DNA of 33,646 nucleotides from the NCBI GenBank assembly GCA_002733985.1, contig NVXP01000022.1, positions 22,450 through 56,095 on the forward strand, in the 5' to 3' direction. Positions 16,511 through 25,579 of this stretch are shown here, piece after piece; the first letter of the stretch is position 1, and each line of letters starts with the position of its first letter. The notes beneath the pieces are model-generated. The model searched no databases. It saw nothing but the letters and a program-made list of their open reading frames with translations, and was not told the DNA's origin. The DNA comes from Fluviicola sp. (GTDB lineage Bacteria > Bacteroidota > Bacteroidia > Flavobacteriales_D > Crocinitomicaceae). The position numbers were made by a program, and so were the translations under genes.

Positions 16511-16540
16511 ACTATCAATAAAATCAACTTCAAAACCAAT

Positions 16541-18013
16541 ATGAGTTTTAAAAAAATCACAATCGCTCTATTCGCCCTTCTATTCTTAGCAGCTTGTTCA
16601 GAAAATGAAGTGAAAAGAGACATGAATGAACATTTGTCTGCTTACTTGAATGATAACGAGGAAGTAGTAGCATTTGGAAAAGCGAACCTAAATACGATTC
16701 TCGAAAAAGCAGATTACACCAGTGTAAGCTTATTGGATATGGTACTTGGGAGTGAAATTGCACGGTACGAAACATTTATTGATGTAAAAGGCCCAATTTA
16801 TTACGCAGCTCATGGTCCATTAAGTGATGACGGAAGTCCGGAAAAGGTCGTACTGTTTATTCGAGTGAAAGATCAAGCGGCGCTTAAAGACTATTTACAA
16901 TCAGAAATGAGTTTTGACTTGAACGAAGGAGATGGTTTTGATTATGCAGCTTCTGGTGATATGGTTTTGGGCTTCAAGCAGCATTTAGCAGTCATTATTT
17001 TACAAGCTGGGAACGACAAGGAGATTGAATCGATTAAAGATGTATTCAAACGAGCAGATGGAAAAGTGAGTACAGGTAGGGTTGCAGAGATGCTGAAATC
17101 AAATAGCGGCGACATTCAAATAGGAGTGAGTCTAGCGAATTTATATGGAACAGCTTCTGGAGATTTGAAAACAGCACCAAAATCAAAACAAAAGGATTTG
17201 GAAAAAATGCTGAAGGAAGCCTTTGTAAAGTCATCAGTGAAATTCGAAAATGGTCGGGCCGTGATCGAGATGAAAAATTTATTCAGTAAAGAATTAGAAT
17301 CAAAAATGTTCTTGGTAGCAAACAGTTCTGCTCCGATTTTAAAGGAATTGGGTGCTGGAATACCACGCATGGGGTTCAGTATGAACATGAACGTTAAAAA
17401 GATGGAAGATCTTGTAAACGAACTTTCTCCAAATGCCATCAATAAAGGCTTGGGTAATCAGTACTTGATCGCCAAATTGGCAACTGGTTCAAGGGAATTG
17501 AATGACCTATGGGATGGACAAATTGGAATGGTGATGTTTGGTGAACCAGACGAGAGCGGTGCGTTTACACCTGAAGTAAATGCCTATGTTGGTGTTAGTG
17601 ATAGTGGTCGTGAAGCATTGAATAAATTGGAGAAAATGGGAATTGAAACTTCTCAGATTCCTGGATTACCTCCATTCTCAGTTGGGGAAAAGGGAATTTC
17701 TATCATGTCCAATCCTGGACTACTCAATGAGAAACTGACCTTGCCTGTTGGAGCAGAGAATTTTGGGAAAGCAGGAATTAACTTCTTCTTAAACTTGGAA
17801 GGACTGAATGCAGAAGACGTAGCAGAAATGTTTGACATGGAAGAATTGAAGATTATCCTTAAAGTGGCAAAATTCATTTCATTCGAATATAGCAATGATG
17901 GCGGGAAGTTAATCATCACAGCGAAAGACGGAAAAGAAAATGTTCTCAAACAAGCATTAACTGAAATCATGAAAGAATTTTCAGGGAAAATGGGAAATAA
18001 CTTTATTTTGTAA
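16541..18013 (+). CDS. DUF4836-like lipoprotein
   Basis: The 490-residue product has a lipoprotein signal ending LAAC (Cys19). It is long, without membrane helices, and has alternating segments in which predicted helices are followed by strands with hydrophobic/acidic patterns. The general plan (an early statement of per-residue [17 protein letters not shown], then repeated [16 protein letters not shown] units) reminds me of DUF4836 lipoproteins of Bacteroidota, but the match is from memory and only moderately certain. The start is the ATG at 16541; frames further upstream give no lipobox at the right distance. The msrB start lies 2 bp after its stop, suggesting co-transcription and an extracytoplasmic role. 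Confidence 0.75.
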   Translation: MSFKKITIALFALLFLAACSENEVKRDMNEHLSAYLNDNEEVVAFGKANLNTILEKADYTSVSLLDMVLGSEIARYETFIDVKGPIYYAAHGPLSDDGSPEKVVLFIRVKDQAALKDYLQSEMSFDLNEGDGFDYAASGDMVLGFKQHLAVIILQAGNDKEIESIKDVFKRADGKVSTGRVAEMLKSNSGDIQIGVSLANLYGTASGDLKTAPKSKQKDLEKMLKEAFVKSSVKFENGRAVIEMKNLFSKELESKMFLVANSSAPILKELGAGIPRMGFSMNMNVKKMEDLVNELSPNAINKGLGNQYLIAKLATGSRELNDLWDGQIGMVMFGEPDESGAFTPEVNAYVGVSDSGREALNKLEKMGIETSQIPGLPPFSVGEKGISIMSNPGLLNEKLTLPVGAENFGKAGINFFLNLEGLNAEDVAEMFDMEELKIILKVAKFISFEYSNDGGKLIITAKDGKENVLKQALTEIMKEFSGKMGNNFIL

Positions 18014-18015
18014 GC

Positions 18016-18396
18016 ATGACCTTAGATAAAGAAAACTGGAACAAACTCACGGAGGAAGAGCAACGTGTGATCCTTCGTAAAGGAACAGAAATGCCTTTCA
18101 CAGGTGAATTCAATAAGCACAAAGGAACTGGAACCTTCGTTTGTCGTCAATGTGAAGCGCCATTGTATCATTCGCAAGATAAATTCAATTCGGGCTGTGG
18201 TTGGCCAGCATTCGATGATGAAATCGATGGTGCTGTGCGCCACGTAACGGATGCTGATGGTAGAAGAACTGAAATCTTATGCCAGAATTGTGACGGTCAC
18301 TTAGGACATGTATTCGTTGGTGAACAAATAACAGAAAAGAACACACGTCATTGTGTGAATTCTATTTCGTTGAAATTCGTTGATGGTGAATCCTAA
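18016..18396 (+). CDS. msrB: Peptide-methionine (R)-S-oxide reductase MsrB
   Basis: MsrB reduces methionine-R-sulfoxide in proteins back to methionine, repairing oxidative damage. The 126-residue product is a complete SelR domain with four zinc-binding cysteines in two CxxC pairs (Cys43/46 in CRQC and Cys89/92 in CQNC), the conserved GCGWPAF (60-66), HLGHVF (95-100) and the catalytic Cys113 in RHCVNS. It has no signal peptide, so it acts in the cytoplasm. It starts 2 bp after the upstream lipoprotein stop, so the two genes are probably co-transcribed. Confidence 0.97.
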   Translation: MTLDKENWNKLTEEEQRVILRKGTEMPFTGEFNKHKGTGTFVCRQCEAPLYHSQDKFNSGCGWPAFDDEIDGAVRHVTDADGRRTEILCQNCDGHLGHVFVGEQITEKNTRHCVNSISLKFVDGES

Positions 18397-18986
18397 ACAT
18401 CAATTGTTACCCATTCATTAATTAGTTTATTGATACTACTTATATGTAGTGTTTGCTCGAATTTCAGGTTCGACGGTTTCCAGTAAGTATAAGGGGAAAC
18501 TGAACTTGTACTAGTTCTACGATCATTTTTCATTCGTGCGTCTTTGCGTTATGAGTTACGTTCTATGTGGCTTCTTGTGGTAAGCTAATTCTGGCTTAAC
18601 CATTTTGGTGAAATCATTAGTCTCATTATCGGCCCCTTATCTAAACAGTTCCTCGTCACCTTTACTTTGATTACATCGTTCCATTGTTTAGAATTATACG
18701 CTGATCTGCACCAAACTATCATAGATCGTATCCTTTTTCAAGCTTACTGAAAACGATAAATCTTTCAGAAATAACACCAGAAGCATTTTCATTTTTTTGA
18801 TTCAAAATGATAAACCATTCTCACAATGGTAATTTATGTGCATAAATCCTTTTCACTGTATGTGTTTAATTAGTTGTAGAATAGCGGTTTAAGTGTGTTT
18901 TTGATTTTTTGGCGCGTTATTTCTTTATCGTATTTCAAAGAACAGATTGAGTTCGAGATGACACTCATTTGTTAAAATGAATACTT
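18397..18986. other. Gene-free spacer of about 590 bp
   Basis: I see no credible coding frame, tRNA or rRNA here. The DNA is AT-rich with stops in all frames at short intervals. A short inverted repeat, ACCATT-CTCAC-AATGGT, lies at 18813-18829. The promoter of the downstream secreted-protein genes should lie in the last part. Confidence 0.6.
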
Positions 18987-19287
18987 ATGAAAGTAATAGC
19001 GATAATAATAGTTTGTCTTTTTCCAATGCTATCGATTGCTCACAATACTGTAAAAGATGAGTGTGGAGATGTCAGGCTTTTAAAAAAGTCCACCACGATA
19101 TATCTAGCAAGAAATATTCCTATAGACGAAATCCCTAAAATATCTATACAATTTTTGGCTTCCTATCCGGAGTTAGTTTCATTGAAAAATCAACACAGAA
19201 ACAGATGGCGTTACCCTCTTTAATGCAGAATCTATTGATGATTTAAGCCGAAGCCAACTCATTTTTATTTTAAATAAACAACGATGA
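18987..19287 (+). pseudogene. Small secreted protein gene, apparently frameshifted
   Basis: The first frame gives 78 residues with a signal peptide (MKVIAIIIVCLFPMLSIAH) and stops at 19223. In the A5 run at 19185-19189 a one-base shift opens another frame that continues without a stop: INTETDGVTLFNAESIDDL, then SRSQLIFILNKQR, ending in a TGA at 19285-19287. That TGA overlaps the ATG of the next gene (ATGA). Removing one A would give a single 99-residue secreted protein translationally coupled to the T9SS cargo gene. The tail looks like real protein, and the exact overlap is hard to explain by chance. It may be a true frameshift mutation, phase variation in the A run or a sequencing error. The family is not recognised. 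Confidence 0.65.
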
Positions 19288-20555
19288 AAAATCTTACTTA
19301 TATCTTTTTTGTAGCGAGTCTATTGTTCTTTTCATTTGAAAGTAACGCACAATGTAATACGGCAACTTCTATCTGTAGTCAGGGCGTAGCTGGACCATTT
19401 GTTTTCAGTACTTCTGGGCCACAAGTGAGTACTTGTTTGGATTTTACCGGACCAGGATATGCATACATTATATTGTATATTACTCAAAGTGGACCATTGG
19501 AATTACTGATTGATGGTAATGCCAGTTCAGGATATTTGGATGTGGCAATATTCCTCATTCCTCCAGGAGAGGATCCCTGTGTTGCAATTCAAAATACGGC
19601 CAACCAAATTTCATGTAATTACGCGTCTTCTGCCAGTGGATGTAACCAGATTGGAACATATTTCTCTTGTGTTTCATCAATTCCTTCTCCCCAAGTTACA
19701 GCCGGAGATAAGCTTATGATTGTAGTCGAGAACTGGTCAGGAGTTTCATCAAATTTTATAATGGACTTAGCACCCGCTCCTGCTGCCCAATCTGGACCTG
19801 GGAATTCAACCATTGTTGCACCAGGTGCAGCAATATACACTTCAAGCTCTCAATTTCAGATGAATGCTATGGATAATGGTGGAGTTTGGTCTGGAATAGG
19901 CATTACACCTGGAGGAGTATTTGATCCGTCAATTTCAGGTCAGGGAGTCTTTACGATAACGTATACTCTAGGGATCCCCCCTTGCGATGAAACAAGTACT
20001 TATGATATAACAGTAAATTCACCGCTATCGGTTGAAATGAAAACGATTGATATCGTATGCGAGGAGGATCAAGTCAGCCTTATTTGGGAAACAGCATCTC
20101 AATTGAATTGTGATTATTTTTGTTTTGAAAGAAGTACGGACGGATATGACTTTCAAGTGATTGAAATTATTGATGGACTGGGGACAACAAGTGAGTTACA
20201 GCATTATGTTTCCACGATTCAATATGATTTTAGGTATGAATATTACAGGCTTGTAGAAGTAGACCTTAATGGAGAAAGGACTATCTATGGACCTTTCTTT
20301 AGAGATTGTGGAACAGATCCTTTAATCATTTATCCAAGTCCAACAACTGATTTAATTTGTATTAAATTCATGGGGTTTAACTTGAGCAATACTGAGCTAT
20401 CAATATATGATGCCTTGGGCAAGATCGTTATGTGTAAACGAGCTGAGCTAAATAAGATGCAACAAATGTCTCTTAAAGAATTGAGCGCGGGGGTATATAC
20501 ATTCGTTGCAGAAGATTCTTTTCACAAGGAAAAAAGGAAATTAATAAAGCTATAA
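19284..20555 (+). CDS. Secreted protein with type A T9SS sorting domain
   Basis: The 423-residue product has a signal peptide (cleaved after ESNA, before QCNT). The first domain (about 25-175) is cysteine-rich, with many C-N/C-V pairs, and resembles adhesin-like surface domains. An Ig-like/PKD-type linker follows (GGVWSGIGITPGGVFDPS, about 210-250), then a fibronectin-like segment with VSLIWETASQLNCDYFCFERS. The last 80 residues are a type A sorting tail: IYPSPTTDLICIKF, LSIYDALGKIV and LSAGVYTFVAED. It should be exported by the T9SS and fixed to the surface. Its start overlaps the stop of the frameshifted gene upstream (ATGA). The substrate or partner is unknown. Confidence 0.88.
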   Translation: MKNLTYIFFVASLLFFSFESNAQCNTATSICSQGVAGPFVFSTSGPQVSTCLDFTGPGYAYIILYITQSGPLELLIDGNASSGYLDVAIFLIPPGEDPCVAIQNTANQISCNYASSASGCNQIGTYFSCVSSIPSPQVTAGDKLMIVVENWSGVSSNFIMDLAPAPAAQSGPGNSTIVAPGAAIYTSSSQFQMNAMDNGGVWSGIGITPGGVFDPSISGQGVFTITYTLGIPPCDETSTYDITVNSPLSVEMKTIDIVCEEDQVSLIWETASQLNCDYFCFERSTDGYDFQVIEIIDGLGTTSELQHYVSTIQYDFRYEYYRLVEVDLNGERTIYGPFFRDCGTDPLIIYPSPTTDLICIKFMGFNLSNTELSIYDALGKIVMCKRAELNKMQQMSLKELSAGVYTFVAEDSFHKEKRKLIKL

Positions 20556-20611
20556 GTAATTTCTTCAATCGAAAAAGAGAATAGGGCAGAGCATCCGATA
20601 GTCGTTTTTGG

Positions 20612-20628
20612 ATTAGTGTACAACTAAT
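20612..20628. repeat. Small inverted repeat upstream of the PPK2 genes
   Basis: ATTAGT and ACTAAT flank a GTACA spacer in the 270 bp between the T9SS cargo gene and the first PPK2 gene. It could be an operator or chance. Confidence 0.25.
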
Positions 20629-20825
20629 GGTTCAATTTAAACAGACGGATTAACACCTTCCACGATGGCGGAAATTGTCCTATAATTCCTCTTATCTGAA
20701 ATCAATTTATAGACATTTGAACAGCAATTTTTATATTGGAGAAAATTACAATAATCAGTATCTTTCTCTTGCCGTTAATGATGAGCGAAAACGAATATAT
20801 TCAGAATAAATAACCAGACAGGTAA

Positions 20826-21674
20826 ATGGGCTTGACCGCAGAACAATTAAAAGCAGTAAAAACGAGGAGTGATCTAATTGCTATTGCAAAAGAGAACAAC
20901 ATTAAAGTTTCGAAAACGCTATCAAAATTAAGATATGAAGCTGAGCTCGCGATGTTGCAAGCTGAATTTGTGAACCTGCAAAAATGGATTGCACAAAAGA
21001 AAATGAGGCTTGCAATATTGTTTGAAGGAAGAGACGCAGCGGGAAAAGGCGGTTCAATAAAACGATTTAAAGAGCACTTGAACCCAAGATCGTCAAGAGC
21101 GGTTGCTTTATCGAAGCCTACAGAAGTTGAGAATGGACAATGGTACTTTAGACGATACATAAAAGTATTGCCCAACCCCGGAGAGATCGTATTGTTTGAT
21201 CGAAGTTGGTACAATCGAGCAGTAGTTGAGCCAGTAATGGGGTTTTGCACAGATGATCAATACGATCAGTTCATAAAGCAAGTTCCAGAATTTGAGCATT
21301 TGCTGTATGAGGACAATATGAAAGTGATCAAGTTTTGGTTCTCGATTTCTAAAAAAGAACAAAAAAAGCGCTTCGATTCCAGGTTGAATAACCCATTGAA
21401 GGAGTGGAAATATAGTCCAGTAGATATGAAAGGACAAGAATTGTGGGATCAATACACGCACTATAAGGAAGAAATGTTCAGTAAAACGCACACGAATTTC
21501 AGCCCTTGGATTATTGTTAAAACGAATGATAAAAAGCAAGCAAGGCTCGAAAGTATGAGGTACGTATTGTCGCAGTTTGATTACGAAGGAAAGGGAGATT
21601 CGGAAGTAGAACTTACGCCAGATCCCAATGTGATCATGAGATTTCATAGAAGTTCAGTCCAAATTGACATTTAA
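20826..21674 (+). CDS. Polyphosphate kinase 2 (PPK2) family protein, first copy
   Basis: PPK2 enzymes move phosphate between polyphosphate and nucleotides. The 282-residue product has the full core: Walker A GRDAAGKGG at 68-76, a lid-side segment with KPTEVENGQWYFRRYI, Walker B FDRSWYNRA around 124-132 (Asp125, Arg126) and the C-terminal SPWIIVKTNDKKQARLES. An N-terminal helical hairpin of about 60 residues precedes it. The class (ADP- or AMP-phosphorylating) cannot be settled by eye. It is followed after 10 bp by a second PPK2 gene, so the two probably act together in nucleotide/polyphosphate balance. Confidence 0.93.
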   Translation: MGLTAEQLKAVKTRSDLIAIAKENNIKVSKTLSKLRYEAELAMLQAEFVNLQKWIAQKKMRLAILFEGRDAAGKGGSIKRFKEHLNPRSSRAVALSKPTEVENGQWYFRRYIKVLPNPGEIVLFDRSWYNRAVVEPVMGFCTDDQYDQFIKQVPEFEHLLYEDNMKVIKFWFSISKKEQKKRFDSRLNNPLKEWKYSPVDMKGQELWDQYTHYKEEMFSKTHTNFSPWIIVKTNDKKQARLESMRYVLSQFDYEGKGDSEVELTPDPNVIMRFHRSSVQIDI

Positions 21675-21684
21675 GAAAAGTAAA

Positions 21685-22458
21685 ATGAACGATATAAATT
21701 TAGATGCTGAAGATCTTAAGTTATTGAACTCCAAAATTGGCTTGCATGCTCTTTTGAGAAATAAGAAAGTGGACTTGTCGAAGGCGTTGAATGAGGTGAA
21801 ATACATTACTGAACTTAAAAAAAACCAAGAAGAGTTAATCAAGCTTCAAAAATGGCTCATCAAGGAAAATAAGAAAATAGTGATCCTTTTCGAAGGACAA
21901 GATGCGGCAGGAAAGGGTGGAGCAATTCGGAGAATTACCCAGTACATAAATCCACGGCACTTTAATATCGTCGCCTTGGATATTCCAACGGAAGATGAAC
22001 GAAATCAATGGTTTTTTCAACGTTACATCAATCACTTACCAAGGCCAGGAGAAATCGTGTTCTTTGATAGAAGTTGGTACAATAGAGCCGTTGTGGAACC
22101 GGTAAATGATTTCTGTACGCAAAAGGAATATGAAATATTTATGTCTCAGGTCAACAACTTTGAACAAATGCTCGTTCAATCGGAGACCTATTTAATCAAG
22201 ATTTATTTCTCCATTTCAAAAGAAGAACAAGCGAAACGATTTAAGGAGATCAAGAACAATCCATTAAAGCGTTGGAAAATTACTCCTGTTGATGAAAAAG
22301 CCCAAGAATTGTGGGATGAGTATACATCTTACAAAAAGAAAATGTTTGAGGTAACAACAACGGAACATGCTCCTTGGAAAATTATTGAAGCCAATAAGAA
22401 ATCCAGTGCTCGCTTGGAAGCAATTCAATATATTTTGGATACTATTCCGTATGAATAG
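21685..22458 (+). CDS. Polyphosphate kinase 2 (PPK2) family protein, second copy
   Basis: The 257-residue product is homologous to the first copy along its length: GQDAAGKGG at 71-79 (Gln where the first has Arg), PTEDERNQWFFQRYI, FDRSWYNRAVVEPV near 127-140 (Asp128, Arg129), and APWKIIEANKKSSARLEA. The ATG at 21685 is used because an upstream TTG overlaps the previous stop. The two copies differ in many places, so the duplication is old. If they belong to different PPK2 classes, together they could drive AMP to ADP to ATP from polyphosphate; this is inference. Confidence 0.93.
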   Translation: MNDINLDAEDLKLLNSKIGLHALLRNKKVDLSKALNEVKYITELKKNQEELIKLQKWLIKENKKIVILFEGQDAAGKGGAIRRITQYINPRHFNIVALDIPTEDERNQWFFQRYINHLPRPGEIVFFDRSWYNRAVVEPVNDFCTQKEYEIFMSQVNNFEQMLVQSETYLIKIYFSISKEEQAKRFKEIKNNPLKRWKITPVDEKAQELWDEYTSYKKKMFEVTTTEHAPWKIIEANKKSSARLEAIQYILDTIPYE

Positions 22459-22626
22459 AGAGTGGTTTTGATAGTTTCAAATTTACGGATAGTATATCAA
22501 GGCGTCAATACTTGATCTCTTGCATCGATACTATTCCTCACTGTCAGAAACACGACCTTTGGGGTGAAATTGAATGCCTTTTCCTATATTGTTAGCGGAT
22601 TCAAATTGAGTCGAATAAAATAAAAA

Positions 22627-23760
22627 ATGAGAATTTTACTCCTGTCTAACCTCCTGTTTCTATCTTCCTTACTGTTTGCTCAGAATGATAGTGTCGCAAA
22701 AATCAACCTTTCAAATTCACAAGGACTCGGCAGTGGGTACGAGTACGAAAACAACGGGAAACTAGATTCGCTAACTGTGATGTCTCGTGTTTTTGAGAAA
22801 GATACAGTTTTGACTAAAGTACTGATCGCGAATACTGCACAGTTGAGTCGCGCACTTCGTGTAAACATGGCGTATTTAAACAAAAAGGGTTCTGGACAAG
22901 CATCTCGGCAAAATAGTCTCAGGTATAACTATCAGCAACTTCGAAAAGTAAACCAACTATTACAGACTGAAGAATCGGACTCGTTTGATTTGACAGGACT
23001 TGATTTACATAAAATTTGGGGAGAAGATAAAATGGGAAATGTTCACTTTACGAGCTATTACATCCCGATTATTGAAGTGAGTAATGTCAAAGATAGCGTC
23101 TACAAATATCCAATTTATAAAAAGCCAAGTTCTTCATACCTGCAAGGATTATCGAGAGTACAAATTGATCAACAGAAACTCTTGAGCGGTAAAAATCTAG
23201 AGATTGCATACGCCAAAAACTACTTCGATGTTTTTTCCATGCAAGTTCAAGGATCGGGATATGTTGAGTTTTCCGACAGCACAAAAAAACTGTTTTCGTA
23301 CGGAGGAAAAAACAACAAATCGTATTACAGCATTGGCCGGTATTTGATAGATGCTGGTCACATTCTGAAAGATGAAATTTCCATGCAGTCCATAAAATCA
23401 TGGTTTGACGCTAACCCAGACAGTCTTTCCATATTGATGAAAAATGCATCGTACGTGTATTTTCGAGAATCTTATAACGAACCTTCGGGAGCTGCGGGAG
23501 TGCCATTGGTGGATTTTGTGTCAATTGCTAGTGACTTTAAGTACTTGCCCAAAGGTGCGCTGATTTTGGGTGAAGTTCCCGTCCTTGATTCTAGAGGTGA
23601 CTTTTTAAGGCATGAATATCGAATATTGATTGTTCATGACACAGGCGGTGCCATAAAAGGCGCAGGTCATGTAGATCTATATGCTGGCGTCGGTCCTATT
23701 GCGGGAGAGTATGCAGGAAGAATGAAACACTATGGAAGGTTGTGGTTGATTCTGCCGTGA
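22627..23760 (+). CDS. MltA-type membrane-bound/secreted lytic murein transglycosylase
   Basis: This 377-residue protein has a signal peptide (MRILLLSNLLFLSSLLFAQ). The middle region (about 120-250) corresponds to the MltA-specific domain and holds VQGSGYVEFSD and YYSIGRYLIDAGHI. The C-terminal 3D domain has HDTGGAIKGAGHVDLYAG at 337-354, with Asp338 and Asp350 as the likely conserved catalytic/metal-side acids. MltA enzymes cut peptidoglycan between MurNAc and GlcNAc, leaving 1,6-anhydro ends. Unlike the E. coli enzyme there is no lipobox Cys, so it is probably a soluble periplasmic form. It stands alone, downstream of the PPK2 pair. Confidence 0.92.
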   Translation: MRILLLSNLLFLSSLLFAQNDSVAKINLSNSQGLGSGYEYENNGKLDSLTVMSRVFEKDTVLTKVLIANTAQLSRALRVNMAYLNKKGSGQASRQNSLRYNYQQLRKVNQLLQTEESDSFDLTGLDLHKIWGEDKMGNVHFTSYYIPIIEVSNVKDSVYKYPIYKKPSSSYLQGLSRVQIDQQKLLSGKNLEIAYAKNYFDVFSMQVQGSGYVEFSDSTKKLFSYGGKNNKSYYSIGRYLIDAGHILKDEISMQSIKSWFDANPDSLSILMKNASYVYFRESYNEPSGAAGVPLVDFVSIASDFKYLPKGALILGEVPVLDSRGDFLRHEYRILIVHDTGGAIKGAGHVDLYAGVGPIAGEYAGRMKHYGRLWLILP

Positions 23761-23814
23761 ATTTGCAATTGGTAGTTGTCTAGCTTGTTTTGAATATCGC
23801 TTTATACAATGGTG

Positions 23815-25116
23815 TTAGAATACATTCAAATTGTTCTTGATTTTTTCCTTCAGATCATTTCTTAATTGTGCTCGCTCTGCATAGTCGTTCCAAGATTTTA
23901 TGGTAACGTTAATTTCTTCAATAATTTTCGCTCCTTTTTTAATGTTGTTGTCCTTAGCTAGCGTCATTAAATCCTCTTTGCTGATTCCAAGTCGCTTTCC
24001 ATTAACACTTAGCGTTTGTTTGTTTACCCAATGATTACTTGGGTCGAAAGAAAAACATAAGTCATATGCCGGAGCTAGTTTCCAATTTTCACCCTTTTTC
24101 AGCATGAAAGAGAAATTCTTCGTGTGATCATCGTAGTTGGTTGCCAATACATTAAAGACCATTCTTCGAAACATTTGTTCAGCCTCAGGATAGGTTAAAC
24201 GTAGCAATCGCATGGTTTGAAATAACTGTTCATAACTGTAACCGTACATGTCGTTAAAGTCATAGTGTTGCAGACCACAAAATGATTGGATGTGATGCTT
24301 AACGTTTTGCTCTCGGTCAAAACGTTTGGTCATGAAATGAGCTCGTCCATTTTCTTCTAAGAGTTTACATTCATTGATTTCAATTCCGCAGTCAAGTGCC
24401 ATCAGATAGTAGGCGTATTCTACGCGCCCCCAACCGGAACTTTCCCCAAATTGTGCTCCACTAACACCATCTAATTTGAGTAGCCAATGCTCAAAGCCTT
24501 TGGGGACATTACCTTGTCCAGATCTTACTTCCTGAGTGGTGGGATTATATCCAATGACAGCTTTGGGACGTGCACCACCAGCAGAGGTTCCAATTTTTAA
24601 AATCTCCATCATTGCTTTCTCCTCGTCCTTGTTTAGATCGGCTGTAAATGCTTGTCGCTCATTGAGCATTTTTTTTGCCGCTTCAACCAAACTATCTAGT
24701 TCCAGTGAGAAGCTGTGTGTTCCCGTTTTGATTTGGCTTGGTTCAAACTCGATAGCACCCATTCCTCGTGTGCCTATAAAGCATAATTTCTCGACAGGGT
24801 TCATGCCATTTTCTGATCGACCTCGTTGTGCCAGCCATGCATTGATCAACTTATTCCCATACTTATCAGGCAAAGCATCAGACAACATTCCTGGTAAGCC
24901 CTTGAATGTGTCTTCAGTTTCATTTCGTCCTTTTCGCAATTCAGGAAAACTATATATCCGTGAACCTTGAGCGATGGGCATTTTAAGTGGTGATAAATCC
25001 CATCCCTTTTCAATGAATTTTGTGTCGTATTGGAAATACCCTAATTGATTCGATTCATCCCAACGGATGGCTCCTGCCAATTCTCCCCATATTTTTACTT
25101 CGGCTACATCTACCAT
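23815..25116 (-). CDS. hipA: HipA family serine/threonine kinase toxin
   Basis: HipA toxins phosphorylate a cellular target (glutamyl-tRNA synthetase in E. coli) and stop growth; the antitoxin HipB neutralises them. The 433-residue product contains the N-terminal domain (couple_hipA) plus the kinase domain in one chain. Visible motifs are GTSAGGARPKA at 176-186 (nucleotide loop with the possible autophosphorylation Ser), FMTKRFDR at 261-268, the catalytic-loop NYDDHTKN at 327-334 and LAPAYDL at about 347-353. All key acidic residues are present, so it looks active. It overlaps the antitoxin gene by 7 bp. The target in this organism is not known. Confidence 0.94.
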   Translation of the reverse strand: MVDVAEVKIWGELAGAIRWDESNQLGYFQYDTKFIEKGWDLSPLKMPIAQGSRIYSFPELRKGRNETEDTFKGLPGMLSDALPDKYGNKLINAWLAQRGRSENGMNPVEKLCFIGTRGMGAIEFEPSQIKTGTHSFSLELDSLVEAAKKMLNERQAFTADLNKDEEKAMMEILKIGTSAGGARPKAVIGYNPTTQEVRSGQGNVPKGFEHWLLKLDGVSGAQFGESSGWGRVEYAYYLMALDCGIEINECKLLEENGRAHFMTKRFDREQNVKHHIQSFCGLQHYDFNDMYGYSYEQLFQTMRLLRLTYPEAEQMFRRMVFNVLATNYDDHTKNFSFMLKKGENWKLAPAYDLCFSFDPSNHWVNKQTLSVNGKRLGISKEDLMTLAKDNNIKKGAKIIEEINVTIKSWNDYAERAQLRNDLKEKIKNNLNVF

Positions 25117-25463
25117 CCTAAATCTTCTTGTTTGCGATCACTAACGTGCTGCGGTGTGGCTTTTTTTCGTTGTTTTTTTTTGAGCTTTGCGTATTCGATT
25201 GGACTTATTTGTTCTTGAATGTTAAATATATCCATGACATAAAGTAGATCGAGCACTCTTAATACCTGAATAAAGCTATCCATTCGTACTTTTTCTCCTC
25301 TTTCGAGTAGGCTTAAGGTCGAACGACTTATTCCTGCTGAGGTCGCAACTTGACTTTGCGATTTATTTTGATTTAGTCGATGTGATTGGATAAATTTCCC
25401 AATGGTTTCCATGATTGATTTATCGGACATCGATTCCCATTTTATGTATGACTTATCATTCAT
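25110..25463 (-). CDS. hipB: HipB-like HTH antitoxin / autorepressor
   Basis: The 117-residue protein has an Xre-type helix-turn-helix at about residues 24-60 (SQSQVATSAGISRSTLSLLERGE) and a C-terminal tail rich in Lys/Gln ending in DLGW, likely the segment that contacts HipA. It should repress its own operon. The start at 25463 keeps a W-x-x-MSD segment (residues 9-14) that I recall from close relatives; alternatives are ATGs at 25430 and 25412. With the longer start, operator 3 overlaps the first six codons. It overlaps hipA by 7 bp. Three matching operators and a promoter-like pair are listed below. Confidence 0.92.
   Translation of the reverse strand: MNDKSYIKWESMSDKSIMETIGKFIQSHRLNQNKSQSQVATSAGISRSTLSLLERGEKVRMDSFIQVLRVLDLLYVMDIFNIQEQISPIEYAKLKKKQRKKATPQHVSDRKQEDLGW
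25445..25462 (-). promoter_or_regulatory. hipBA operator 3 (over the hipB start codon)
   Basis: TGTATGACTTATCATTCA matches operator 2 except at one base and overlaps the hipB start codon (25461-25463). Binding here would block translation initiation or transcription elongation. Confidence 0.65.
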
Positions 25464-25501
25464 TATCTCTGTTTATGATACTCTTTGAGTGCGATCTCAT
25501 T

Positions 25502-25532
25502 CAAATATATGAAATTATTTGGAAACTAACAA
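25502..25532 (-). promoter_or_regulatory. Probable hipBA promoter
   Basis: On the minus strand TTG (25532-25530) and TATATTTG (25509-25502) are 20 bases apart, fitting the Bacteroidota pattern TTTG-N19/21-TAnnTTTG. Transcription would start near 25495, leaving a leader of about 32 bases before hipB. Operator 1 lies directly upstream and operator 3 just downstream. Confidence 0.6.
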
Positions 25533-25538
25533 GTACAA

Positions 25539-25556
25539 TGAATGATAAGTCATTCA
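25539..25556 (-). promoter_or_regulatory. hipBA operator 1
   Basis: TGAATGATAAGTCATTCA is a palindrome with 7-bp arms (TGAATGA / TCATTCA) around four bases. It lies directly upstream of the -33 element. It is the exact reverse complement of operator 2. Confidence 0.75.
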
Positions 25557-25579
25557 GTATAGCCTTTATTTGGCATGTA

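Noticed and set aside
16444-16623. N-terminal hydrophobic extension of the 15877-16437 protein.
   Set aside because: It would overlap the opposite-strand lipoprotein gene and its promoter; the conserved protein starts at MIEPYY.
18460-18500. GGTTCGACGG stretch, similar to the start of tmRNA or to a tRNA T-loop.
   Set aside because: No pairing stems, no acceptor partner and no CCA-type end could be found within a suitable distance.
21108-21647. 179-codon open frame antisense to the first PPK2 gene.
   Set aside because: It lies wholly inside a well-recognised gene, and its sequence shows no domain or sensible composition.
24536-24970. 144-codon open frame antisense to hipA.
   Set aside because: It overlaps hipA kinase-domain codons and mirrors their composition; no independent support.
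25412-25463. Downstream start of hipB at 25430 or 25412, which would move operator 3 fully into the leader.
   Set aside because: The W-x-x-MSD segment before the later ATGs looks like part of the family's conserved N-terminus, so the longer start is kept, without certainty.
23815-25463. A larger mobile element around hipBA.
   Set aside because: No integrase, transposase, terminal repeats or tRNA target is visible at either side.
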